Assembly: GCF_040529335.1 (NCBI RefSeq)
Contig: NZ_CP159534.1
Span: 5,332,001 to 5,396,000, forward strand
From: Streptomyces sp. HUAS MG91
GTDB lineage: Bacteria; Actinomycetota; Actinomycetes; Streptomycetales; Streptomycetaceae
Direction of reading: 5' to 3'
DNA length: 64,000 bases
Shown: piece after piece, positions 49,846 to 57,369 of the stretch
How positions within the stretch are numbered: the first letter of the stretch is position 1
How the letters are laid out: each line of letters starts with the position of its first letter
Program-made: the position numbers and the translations under genes
Notes under the pieces: model-generated
Told to the model about the DNA's origin: nothing
The model's input: the letters and a program-made list of their open reading frames with translations, nothing else
Database searches by the model: none

Positions 49846-52164
49846 CTACTCGGTGCGCAGGCCCTCCGGGCGCATCAGGCGGTACAGGGGTGGCAGGCTC
49901 AGGAGGGTTACCGCTGCGATCGCCGCCAGGGCCACTCCCGCCAGGGGGAGGAACGACAGCCAGTCGGTGACCGGGGAGCCGACCATCCTCAGCATCAGGG
50001 TGCCCAGTGCCAGACCGCCGCCGATCGCCACCGCCATGCCGAGCACGACCGGGATCGCCGTCTGCCACAGCACCGACCAGGCCAGCGTGGCGCGGCGGGT
50101 GCCGTAGGCGACGAGGATCGACAGCAGACGCCTGCGGTCGCGGAGCTGCTCGATCTGCGAGACCAGCAGGGACGCCGCGATCAGCGTCATCGTCAGGGCC
50201 GCGGCGGAGAACAGGCCGCGCCGGATCGCGTTGTACTCGTCGTTGATCTCGACCGTCCGGTACTCCGAGACGCTCATCGTCGGATCGATCCGGTAGGCGG
50301 TGTTGCGGACGTACTCGACGGCGTCCGGCACGTTCGGGTCGAGCCGGATCTGCGCGGACACCATCCCGTTGGCCAGGTCGCGCACGTCGACGGTGGACGG
50401 GGTGGCGAGGATGCCGCCGTAGTGGTTGCCGTCCGGGGCGCGCCGGGACGGAACCGTGCGGGCGTTCCCGGGCACGGTCCAGTGCGCCTTCGTCTCGACG
50501 TCGTCGATGACGAGCCGGGCGCCGGGCTTGGCGTCCTTGGCCAACGCCTTTTCGTTGTCGGGGAAGTCGGAGCCGGTGGCACGGAAGACGTCGCCGTCCT
50601 TGCAGGAGGGCAGCTTCGCCAGCTCCCGCAGGGTGGCGCAGGAGCCGACGGATAGCGGCACGGTGTGCGAGGCGACGCCGGAGTCGGGCTTCGCGCCCAC
50701 CGCGGTCATGGAGCTCTCGATGGTGCCGATCACCTGGTCCACGCCCTTGGTCCCGGTGAACTCCCGCACGATCTTCTCGGCCGTCCGGCCGGAGACGACA
50801 TCGGCGCTGACGCCGATCTGGGCCCGGGTCGGGTCCTGCCCCGTGGACTCGCTGAAGTCCCCGTTGATACCGCCCACGTACATCTGCAGGGCGATGCCGC
50901 CCGCCACCGCGATGGTGATCCCCGCCGCCGCGCGGCTCGCGCCGGTGCTGTGCAACTGGAGCCTGCGCACGGCCAGTTGCCACGGCACGGGGCCGCCGCG
51001 CAGCCGGTGCACGACCGCCTCCACCAGCCACGGCAGTACGAGGACCAGGCCGATCAGGGTGAGCGCGATGCCGGTGGCGGTCTGGAAGACGCCGAACCGG
51101 CCGAGCGAGGACGCCGAACCGCTCGTCAGCAGCAGCACCACGCCGACGGCCGGCACCACGAGACGCCACCACAGGCGGCGGGAGCGGGTGCGGCCGCCGC
51201 GGACGACACCCAGCGGCTCGATCGACACCGAGCGCAGCGCGAACACCGTGACCGCGACCGCCGAGACGGGTACGGCCACCAGCACCAGGACGGCGAGGGC
51301 CGGTACGGGTCTGAAGTCCGAGGGGAACGCCGACAGCCGCCAGATCTCCACGACCCCGAGCAACTGCCGTCCGGCGAGGAAGACGAGGACGCCGAGGACG
51401 AGGCCGAGCAGCGTGCCGAACAGTGCCTCGCCCGCCGCCGTGCGCCGCGTCGTCCGGGCGTCCGCGCCGACCAGGCGCAGCGCGGCGAGGCGCCGGTCGC
51501 GCCGCTCGCCGCCGAACCGGACGGCCGTCGCGATGAAGATGGCGACCGGGACCAGCAGCACGACGCAGGCCAGCACGATGAGCACGATGAGGCTCGGGTC
51601 GAGGGCGGGACGGTCGTAGCTCACCCCGTAGTGGTCGAGGCGGGCGGTGCTCGTCCCGTAGGTGAGCGTGTCGCTGCCCGCGTAGAGGTACAGCTCGAAG
51701 GGGTTGTCCAGGCCCGCCGGGTGGATCGTGCCGACGGTGCGGTAGTCGTAGCGCTCCTTGAGGAGCTTGCCGTCGGGGGAGTCGAGCAGCTTCTTCAGGG
51801 CGGGCGAGACCACCATCTCGCCGGGGCCCGGCAGCTTGTCGACGCCGGGCGGCACCGGCGGGTGCGCGCCCTCGGGGCGCAGCAGCGAGCCGCTGATGTA
51901 CTCGCCGCGGAAGTCGGACGAGATGCTGGCGGAGATCATCGTGTCGTCGCCGGGCTTGAGGGCGTGGTCGACGCCGACGCCCGGCAGCCGGGTGTCGCCG
52001 CGCTCGTTGCGCTCCTGCATGAACGTCGGCACCGAGGCCGCGCCGAGCAGCACGGCCACGCCGAGGGCCACGCCGACGGCGGTCAGCAGGGTGCGGATCC
52101 AGCCCTCGCGGCCGCCGGACACGGCGAACCGCATACCGAGGGCGAGGTCGCGGAGGAAGCTCAT
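49846..52164 (-). CDS. ABC transporter permease, FtsX/MacB-type
   Basis: 772 residues with the two-repeat FtsX layout: an N-terminal span (FLRDLALGMRFAVSGGREGW, LLTAVGVALGVAVLLGAA), a large extracellular domain, three central spans (LIVLIVLACVVLLVPVAIFI; LFGTLLGLVLGVLVFLAG; ALAVLVLVAVPVSAVAVTVF), further spans around 330-400, a second outer domain with two cysteines (VGSCATLRELAKLPSCKDG), and C-terminal spans (AALTMTLIAASLLVSQ, TLAWSVLWQTAIPVVLG, LAGVALAAIAAVTLLSL). It probably moves lipids, peptides or drugs with the ATPase encoded upstream. ATGA overlap with that gene. Confidence 0.87.
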   Translation of the reverse strand: MSFLRDLALGMRFAVSGGREGWIRTLLTAVGVALGVAVLLGAASVPTFMQERNERGDTRLPGVGVDHALKPGDDTMISASISSDFRGEYISGSLLRPEGAHPPVPPGVDKLPGPGEMVVSPALKKLLDSPDGKLLKERYDYRTVGTIHPAGLDNPFELYLYAGSDTLTYGTSTARLDHYGVSYDRPALDPSLIVLIVLACVVLLVPVAIFIATAVRFGGERRDRRLAALRLVGADARTTRRTAAGEALFGTLLGLVLGVLVFLAGRQLLGVVEIWRLSAFPSDFRPVPALAVLVLVAVPVSAVAVTVFALRSVSIEPLGVVRGGRTRSRRLWWRLVVPAVGVVLLLTSGSASSLGRFGVFQTATGIALTLIGLVLVLPWLVEAVVHRLRGGPVPWQLAVRRLQLHSTGASRAAAGITIAVAGGIALQMYVGGINGDFSESTGQDPTRAQIGVSADVVSGRTAEKIVREFTGTKGVDQVIGTIESSMTAVGAKPDSGVASHTVPLSVGSCATLRELAKLPSCKDGDVFRATGSDFPDNEKALAKDAKPGARLVIDDVETKAHWTVPGNARTVPSRRAPDGNHYGGILATPSTVDVRDLANGMVSAQIRLDPNVPDAVEYVRNTAYRIDPTMSVSEYRTVEINDEYNAIRRGLFSAAALTMTLIAASLLVSQIEQLRDRRRLLSILVAYGTRRATLAWSVLWQTAIPVVLGMAVAIGGGLALGTLMLRMVGSPVTDWLSFLPLAGVALAAIAAVTLLSLPPLYRLMRPEGLRTE

Positions 52165-52853
52165 CGGGCGTACTCCATGTCCCGCGACTTGCCGTCCCGT
52201 ACGACGATCTCGCGGTCGGAGTAGGCGGCGACCCGGGCCTCGTGCGTGACCAGGACGACGGCGGCGTTGGCACCGCGCGCGGCCTCGGTCAGCAGTTCCA
52301 TGACCCGCTCGCCGTTGAGGGAGTCCAGGGCGCCGGTCGGTTCGTCGGCGAAGAGCAGGCGCGGGTTCGTGACCAGCGAGCGGGCCACGGCGACGCGCTG
52401 GCCCTGGCCGCCCGATATCTCGCCGGGGCGCTTGGCGGCGAGGTCGTCGACCTCGAGGCGGGCCAGCCAGGAGGCGGCCTGCCGCTCGGCCTCCCTGCGC
52501 TTGGTGCCGTTCAGCCGCAGCGGCAGCGCGACGTTCTCCACGCAGGTCAGCTCCGGGACCAGCTGGCCGAACTGGAAGACGAAGCCGAACTCCGTGCGGC
52601 GCAGGGCGCTGCGCTCGGCGTCGGACAGCGCGGTCAGCTCGCGGCCGTCGTAGGTGATGGTGCCGGAGTCCGGGGTGACGATGCCGGCCAGGCAGTGCAG
52701 CAGCGTCGACTTGCCGGAGCCGGACGGGCCCATGACGGCGACGACCTCGCCGGGGTGGACGGAGAAGGAGGCGCCGTCCAGCGCGGGCGTCGGGCCGTAC
52801 GCCTTGTGCAGATCGGTGGCGGTGAGCAGGGCACCGGGGGGCGTGGACATCAT
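52161..52853 (-). CDS. ABC transporter ATPase, LolD/MacB-type
   Basis: 230 residues. Walker A VVAVMGPSGSGKSTLLHCL (about 40-58), Q-loop FVFQFGQLVPELTCVENVALP, signature EISGGQGQRVAVARSLV, Walker B PRLLFADEPTGALDSLNGERVM, and the switch His in VVLVTHEARVAAYSD. The signature has GGQGQ instead of GGQQQ, a minor variant. It partners the FtsX-like permease. Two adjacent ATGs (52853, 52850); the first overlaps the PadR stop as ATGA. Confidence 0.92.
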   Translation of the reverse strand: MMSTPPGALLTATDLHKAYGPTPALDGASFSVHPGEVVAVMGPSGSGKSTLLHCLAGIVTPDSGTITYDGRELTALSDAERSALRRTEFGFVFQFGQLVPELTCVENVALPLRLNGTKRREAERQAASWLARLEVDDLAAKRPGEISGGQGQRVAVARSLVTNPRLLFADEPTGALDSLNGERVMELLTEAARGANAAVVLVTHEARVAAYSDREIVVRDGKSRDMEYAR

Positions 52854-53377
52854 GAGGGGCGTACCTCCGCGGCGAGTCGGTCGAGGCGCGCGGCGGTCAG
52901 TTCGAGCCAGCGCAGGTCGGCTTCCAGGTGGAACAGGGCGTGGTCGCAGATCAGCTGGTCGGCGAGGTCGCCCTTGCGCTTGCGGTCCGTGAGGATGCGC
53001 ATGAGGCGCAGGTGTTCGGCGCGCTGGGAGTCGAGGATGGTCGCGGCGTCGCGCTCGGTCAGCAGCGCGAGGACGACCTTCGTGTAGAGCGTCGACTGGA
53101 GGTACGGCTCCGGCTTCTCCGGGGTCGCCAGCCACCGCTGTACGTCGGTGATGCCGGCGTCGGTGATCGCGTACCGCTTGCGCTCCGGGCCGTCGCCGGC
53201 CTCGATCCCGTCGACCTCGACGAGGCCGTTCTTCAGGAGGCGGGACATGGTCGAGTAGACCTGCCCGTAGTGCAGCGGCTTGTCGTGGCCGAACGTCGAG
53301 TCGAAGGTGCGCTTGAGGTCGTAGCCGTGCCGGGGGCCGGCTTCCAGGAGCCCGAGAAGGGTATGGCCGATGGACAT
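52850..53377 (-). CDS. PadR-family regulator of the ABC operon
   Basis: 175 residues. The winged helix MSIGHTLLGLLEAGPRHGYDLKR, HYGQVYSTMSRLLKNGLVEVDG and KRYAITDAG (about 1-85) is followed by the four-helix PadR_C domain (LALLTERDAATILDSQRAE; FHLEADLRWLELTAARLDRL). PadR proteins usually repress their own operon and release it on binding a drug or phenolic ligand. The repeated GTGTATACCC elements 20-42 bases before its ATG are the probable operator. The operon is padR, ATPase, permease, each joined by 4-base overlaps. Confidence 0.92.
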   Translation of the reverse strand: MSIGHTLLGLLEAGPRHGYDLKRTFDSTFGHDKPLHYGQVYSTMSRLLKNGLVEVDGIEAGDGPERKRYAITDAGITDVQRWLATPEKPEPYLQSTLYTKVVLALLTERDAATILDSQRAEHLRLMRILTDRKRKGDLADQLICDHALFHLEADLRWLELTAARLDRLAAEVRPS

Positions 53378-53396
53378 GAGGGTGACTGTACACCGT

Positions 53397-53419
53397 GTGT
53401 ATACCCGGGGTGTATACCC
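53397..53419. promoter_or_regulatory. Direct GTGTATACCC repeats, probable PadR operator
   Basis: GTGTATACCC occurs at 53397-53406 and 53410-53419, a 13-base period, each holding the palindrome GTATAC; TGTACA lies just beside it (53388-53393). The block is 20-42 bases upstream of the padR start. Repression by PadR is inferred from position. Confidence 0.55.
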
Positions 53420-53442
53420 ACCTGCGGGCCGGTGGGCGTCGA

Positions 53443-53506
53443 TCGCGCGGTTCCCCGCGCCCCTGGGCGAGCGCAGCTCGCTTCAGGGGCGCGGGGAACT
53501 GCGCGA
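53443..53506. repeat. Interspersed palindromic element, complete inverted unit
   Basis: Two 23-base arms (53443-53465 and 53484-53506) match with one difference around a GGCGAG...CTTC-type loop. The arms contain the core GGTTCCCCGCGCCCCTG and its complement. It lies upstream of padR and 11 bases after the RHH gene, so it may terminate the RHH/SPFH transcript. Confidence 0.85.
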
Positions 53507-53516
53507 CCAGCCGTAC

Positions 53517-53750
53517 TCAGCCGTCGGCCGCCGAATCGTCCGTGCCGTCCGGGCTCTTGGGCGGGCGGCCCCGGCGGGGTATCGGCCCCGCCCCGCCGGG
53601 AAGCCGCCCGGTCTCCGCGAGAGCCCGCCGCAGCAGAAACTCGATCTGCGCGTTGGCCGAGCGGAGCTCGTCACCGGCCCACCGCGCGAGCGCGTCGTAC
53701 ACGGCGGGATCGAGCCGCAGCAGCACCTGCTTACGCGGACGGGGAGTCAC
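53517..53750 (-). CDS. Small ribbon-helix-helix (Arc-type) protein coupled to the SPFH gene
   Basis: 77 residues. KQVLLRLDPAVYDALARWAGDELRSANAQIEFLLRRAL is a ribbon-helix-helix fold (the beta strand QVLLRLD, then two helices), given here as one motif region of residues 6-43; the tail is basic and Pro-rich (PRRGRPPKSP), with a possible AT-hook-like RGRPP. Such proteins bind DNA as dimers or are antitoxins. The start GTG 53750 overlaps the SPFH stop as GTGA. The palindrome AAAGTGATATCACTTT at the operon promoter is a likely target (autoregulation), by inference. Confidence 0.75.
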   Translation of the reverse strand: MTPRPRKQVLLRLDPAVYDALARWAGDELRSANAQIEFLLRRALAETGRLPGGAGPIPRRGRPPKSPDGTDDSAADG

Positions 53751-54676
53751 TGGTAGAGCGTCCCGGTGTTCAGCACGGGCTGGGCGGCCCGGTCCCCGCA
53801 GAGCACCACGAGCAGGTTCGAGACCATCGCGGCCTTGCGCTCCTCGTCCAGCTCGACGATGTCCTGCTCGGAGATCCGGGCGAGCGCGGCCTCGACCATG
53901 CCGACGGCGCCGTCCACGATCTGCCGCCGCGCGGCGACCACGGCACCGGCCTGCTGCCGCTGGAGCATCGCCGAGGCGATCTCCGGCGCGTACGCGAGGT
54001 GCGTGAAGCGGGACTCGATGATCTGGACGCCGGCCGCCTCCACGCGCGCGTGCAGCTCGACGGCCAGCTTCTCGGTGATCTCCTCGGCGTTGCCGCGCAG
54101 CGACAGGCCCTCCTCCTCGTGCGCGTCGTACGGGTACTCGATCGCGATGTGCCGCACCGCCGCCTCGGTCTGCGTCGAGACGAACTCCAGGAAGTCGTCG
54201 ACCTCGAAGGTGGCCTGCGCGGTGTCCTCGACCTTCCACACCACGACGGCGGCGAGCTCGATCGGGTTGCCGTAGGCGTCGTTGACCTTCAGGACGGCCG
54301 TCTCGTGGTTGCGTACGCGCGTCGAGATCTTCGTGCGCGAGGTGAGCGGGTTCACCCAGCGCAGCCCGTCCGTGCGGATCGTGCCCCGGTAGCGGCCGAA
54401 GAGCTGGACGACGCGGGCCTCGCCCGGCGCCACCATGTTCAGCCCGCTCATGGCGAAGAACGCGGCGATCGCGAGCACGATGCCGACCGCGATCAGGGCG
54501 CCCTTGGCCCCGGCCGAGTCGACCCCGGCGCCGACGGCGACCAGCGCGGCGCCGACGATCAGCCCGACGAGGCCGAGCAGCAGGGCGAGACCGCCCCCGA
54601 TGCTGGTGGCCGTGAATTCGCGCACGCCGGTCCTGGGCATCTGCGGTACATCGGGTGTGGCGTCCGTCTCGGGCAT
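53747..54676 (-). CDS. SPFH/Band 7 membrane-scaffold protein
   Basis: 309 residues. Two N-terminal spans ([40 protein letters not shown], about 20-85), then the Band 7 domain beginning [21 protein letters not shown] and [15 protein letters not shown], and a helical part with [27 protein letters not shown] and [21 protein letters not shown] proteins form membrane rings or microdomains that modulate other membrane proteins. ATG 54676. The co-encoded RHH protein and the 16-base palindrome in the promoter suggest a tightly controlled two-gene unit. Confidence 0.87.
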   Translation of the reverse strand: MPETDATPDVPQMPRTGVREFTATSIGGGLALLLGLVGLIVGAALVAVGAGVDSAGAKGALIAVGIVLAIAAFFAMSGLNMVAPGEARVVQLFGRYRGTIRTDGLRWVNPLTSRTKISTRVRNHETAVLKVNDAYGNPIELAAVVVWKVEDTAQATFEVDDFLEFVSTQTEAAVRHIAIEYPYDAHEEEGLSLRGNAEEITEKLAVELHARVEAAGVQIIESRFTHLAYAPEIASAMLQRQQAGAVVAARRQIVDGAVGMVEAALARISEQDIVELDEERKAAMVSNLLVVLCGDRAAQPVLNTGTLYQ

Positions 54677-54748
54677 AACTGTCCCCGTTTCCCTGAAACA
54701 TCGCTGAGCTGCTGGTTCGCGTCGGAGGTGGCGCGGACCCTGTCTAGC

Positions 54749-54764
54749 AAAGTGATATCACTTT
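54749..54764. promoter_or_regulatory. Perfect 16-base palindrome at the SPFH/RHH promoter
   Basis: AAAGTGATATCACTTT is a perfect, spacer-free 16-base palindrome in AT-rich DNA, 73-88 bases upstream of the SPFH start and in the divergent region shared with the PBP gene. Chance occurrence in this GC-rich DNA is very unlikely. Confidence 0.7.
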
Positions 54765-54995
54765 AACTCAGACAGCAACCTTCCGCATCTGTTGCTCGTC
54801 GGTTCTCTTGGGGCGCGTGCTGATTGTCACGTCCCGAAAAGCCCGGACAGTCCGGTTTTGGCCGGTAGGCGCGGTGTTAGCTTCATGCACTGATTGGCCC
54901 TGCTGAGGGTGGAAGAGACGGGTTCACAGGCCGGTGCGGCATGATCCGCGCACCGGAGCACGCCGAGAACGACGAGATGCGGAGCGGTAGACGTC
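54765..54995 (+). other. Intergenic region upstream of the class A PBP
   Basis: 231 bases without a gene. CGGAC-AGT-CCGG-like and TTAGCT motifs near 54850-54890 may belong to the PBP promoter, but I cannot assign boxes. Only the palindrome at 54749-54764 just left of this stretch stands out. Confidence 0.3.
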
Positions 54996-57305
54996 ATGGG
55001 CCGAGCGGAAGAGCGGCGGGCACGGCAGCGCGGTGGCGCGCGCCGTGCCGCGCCCGCCCCGGCGACGGGACACCGTGCCGAGGGCGGGCGCATGGACCGT
55101 AGGAAGAGCAAGGGCGGCAAAGGCGACCGGGGGTTCATACGCCGGATGTTCACCTGGAAGAAGCTCCTGGGCGCCTTCTTCGGCGCCGTACTGGTCTGCA
55201 TGGGCGCGTTCGTCGTGCTCTACATGGTCATCGACATACCCGACGGCAACAACGAGGCGAAGCTGCAGAGCAACGTCTTCGAGTACAGCGACGGCACCGT
55301 GATGGCCCGCACCGGTGACGTCAACCGCGAGATCGTCGAGCTGTCGGAGCTCTCCCCCCAGGTGCAGCACACCTTCGTCGCCGCCGAGAACAAGTCGTTC
55401 TACACCGACAAGGGCGTCGACCTGAAGGGCACCGCCCGCGGCCTGTTCAACACGCTGTCCGGCAAGGGCAAGCAGGGTGGTTCGACGATCACCCAGCAGT
55501 ACGTGAAGAACTACTACCTCACGCAGGACCAGACCGTCACGCGCAAGCTGAAGGAACTGGTCATCTCGCTGAAGGTGGAGCGGCAGAACTCCAAGGAACA
55601 GATCCTCGCCGGCTACATCAACACCAGCTACTACGGCCGCGGCGCCTGGGGCATCCAGGCCGCCGCCCAGGCCTACTACGGCAAGGACGCCTCGAAGCTG
55701 AGCCCGCAGCAGGGCGCCTACCTCGCCGCGCTGCTCCAGGCCCCCAGCCAGTACGACTGGTCGAGCGCCACCCCGACCGGCAAGAAGCTCGTCAAGGCGC
55801 GCTGGAACTACGTCCTCGACAACATGGTCGAGATGCACTGGCTCGGCGCGAGCGAGCGCAAGGGCATGACCTTCCCCAAGCCGCACAAGCCGAAGGCCGC
55901 CTCCGGCCTCACCGGCCAGGAGGGCTACCTCTACGAGGCCGCGAAGGCCGAGGCCATCAAGGAACTCGACATCCCCAAGGAGAAGTTCGAGGCCGGCGGC
56001 TACACGATCACCCTCAACATCGACCGCAAGAAGCAGAAGCAGCTGGAGAAGTCGGTCCGGGAGCAGCTGACCGACAACCTCGACCCGAAGTCCAGGAAGG
56101 CGGACGCCCGGGTCCAGGCCGGCGCCGTCTCGGTCGATCCCAAGACCGGCAAGGTCCTGGCGATGTACGGCGGCAGGGACTACACCCAGCACTACGTCAA
56201 CAACGCCACCCGCGACGACTACCAGCCGGCCTCCACCTTCAAGCCGGTGATCCTCGCGGCCGCCCTCCAGAACCAGTCGCAGACCCAGTCCGGCCAGCAG
56301 ATCAAGGCCAGCACCAGCTACGACGGCACCAGCAAGCGCCCGGTGGAGGAGGACGGCAGGAAGGTCGGCTTCGCCCCGCCGAACGAGGACGACCGGGACT
56401 ACGGCCCGGTCACCGTCCAGACCGCCATGAACAAGTCCATCAACTCCGTCTTCGCCCAGATGGGCATCGACGTCGGCATGGACAAGGTCATGGCGACGGC
56501 CAAGCAGCTCGGCATGAACTCCGACGACCTCAAGCCGTACGCGGCCCAGACCCTCGGCACCATGGGCGCGAGCCCGCTGGAGATGGCCGGGGTCTACGCG
56601 ACCCTCGACAACCACGGCAAGAAGGTCACCCCGCAGATCCTGAAGTCGGTGTCCTACGGCAGCGAGAAGCTCCCGCTGCCGGACGCGATCGGCGGCCGGG
56701 TCGTCGAGCGCGGAGTCGCCGACTCGGTCACCTCGGTGCTGACCGGCGTGGTCGACGACGGTACGGCGAAGGCGTCGGTCCGGGACAACGCGGCGCGCGA
56801 CGGCCAGCAGGTGGCGGGCAAGACCGGTACCTCCGACGACAACAAGTCGGCCTGGTTCACCGGCTACACGCCGGACCTGGTCACGTCCGTGGGCCTGTTC
56901 GGCGAGGGCGCCGTCAAGACCTCGGAAGAGGGCGCCCACGTCTCCATGAAGGGCGCCGGCGGACTGCCGCGTGTCGACGGCGGCAGCTTCCCGGCCCGCA
57001 TCTGGGCGCAGTACATGTTCAACTCGACCGGCGCGAACAGCAAGTTCAACCTGGACACCGACATGGGCGCGGGCGTCGCACCCACGTCCTCGGCCCCGGC
57101 CACGCCGTCCCAGGAGCCGACGACCCAGACGCCGAGCCAGACGCCGACGACGAAGGCGCCCACCCAGACGCCGACGACGCCGACCCAGGAGCCCACCACC
57201 GAGCCGCCGACCCAGGACCCGACGACCGAGCCGCCGCCGGACCCGACGGACTCCCCGACGATCGACATCCCGGAGAACCCGGTGAACGGCAGAGAAGAGC
57301 AGTAG
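54996..57305 (+). CDS. Bifunctional class A penicillin-binding protein
   Basis: 769 residues. A basic cytoplasmic N terminus, one span (about 62-83, LLGAFFGAVLVCMGAFVVLYMV), a GT51 glycosyltransferase domain with TFVAAENKSFYTDKGVD (catalytic Glu) and GGSTITQQYVKNYYL, and a transpeptidase domain with the active Ser in QPASTFKPVILAAAL, the SxN motif in MNKSINSVF and KTGT in QVAGKTGTSDDNKSAW. The last 90 residues are Thr/Pro/Gln-rich repeats (TPTQEPTTEPPTQDP), probably crossing the wall. It polymerises and cross-links peptidoglycan. The ATG at 54996 gives an Arg-rich start; an internal Met at about 33 is possible. Ends in a 50-base palindrome. Confidence 0.95.
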   Translation: MGRAEERRARQRGGARRAAPAPATGHRAEGGRMDRRKSKGGKGDRGFIRRMFTWKKLLGAFFGAVLVCMGAFVVLYMVIDIPDGNNEAKLQSNVFEYSDGTVMARTGDVNREIVELSELSPQVQHTFVAAENKSFYTDKGVDLKGTARGLFNTLSGKGKQGGSTITQQYVKNYYLTQDQTVTRKLKELVISLKVERQNSKEQILAGYINTSYYGRGAWGIQAAAQAYYGKDASKLSPQQGAYLAALLQAPSQYDWSSATPTGKKLVKARWNYVLDNMVEMHWLGASERKGMTFPKPHKPKAASGLTGQEGYLYEAAKAEAIKELDIPKEKFEAGGYTITLNIDRKKQKQLEKSVREQLTDNLDPKSRKADARVQAGAVSVDPKTGKVLAMYGGRDYTQHYVNNATRDDYQPASTFKPVILAAALQNQSQTQSGQQIKASTSYDGTSKRPVEEDGRKVGFAPPNEDDRDYGPVTVQTAMNKSINSVFAQMGIDVGMDKVMATAKQLGMNSDDLKPYAAQTLGTMGASPLEMAGVYATLDNHGKKVTPQILKSVSYGSEKLPLPDAIGGRVVERGVADSVTSVLTGVVDDGTAKASVRDNAARDGQQVAGKTGTSDDNKSAWFTGYTPDLVTSVGLFGEGAVKTSEEGAHVSMKGAGGLPRVDGGSFPARIWAQYMFNSTGANSKFNLDTDMGAGVAPTSSAPATPSQEPTTQTPSQTPTTKAPTQTPTTPTQEPTTEPPTQDPTTEPPPDPTDSPTIDIPENPVNGREEQ

Positions 57306-57307
57306 CC

Positions 57308-57357
57308 ACGCACGCCGAAGGGGCGCCGGAGATCTCCGGCGCCCCTTCGGCGTGCGT
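57308..57357 (+). terminator. 50-base perfect palindrome after the PBP gene
   Basis: From ACGCACGCCGAAGGGGCGCC through AGATCT to the exact complement, with no mismatches. It sits 2 bases after the stop and 12 before the convergent phosphatase gene ends, so it terminates both. Confidence 0.9.
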
Positions 57358-57369
57358 ACCCGGCGCGCC

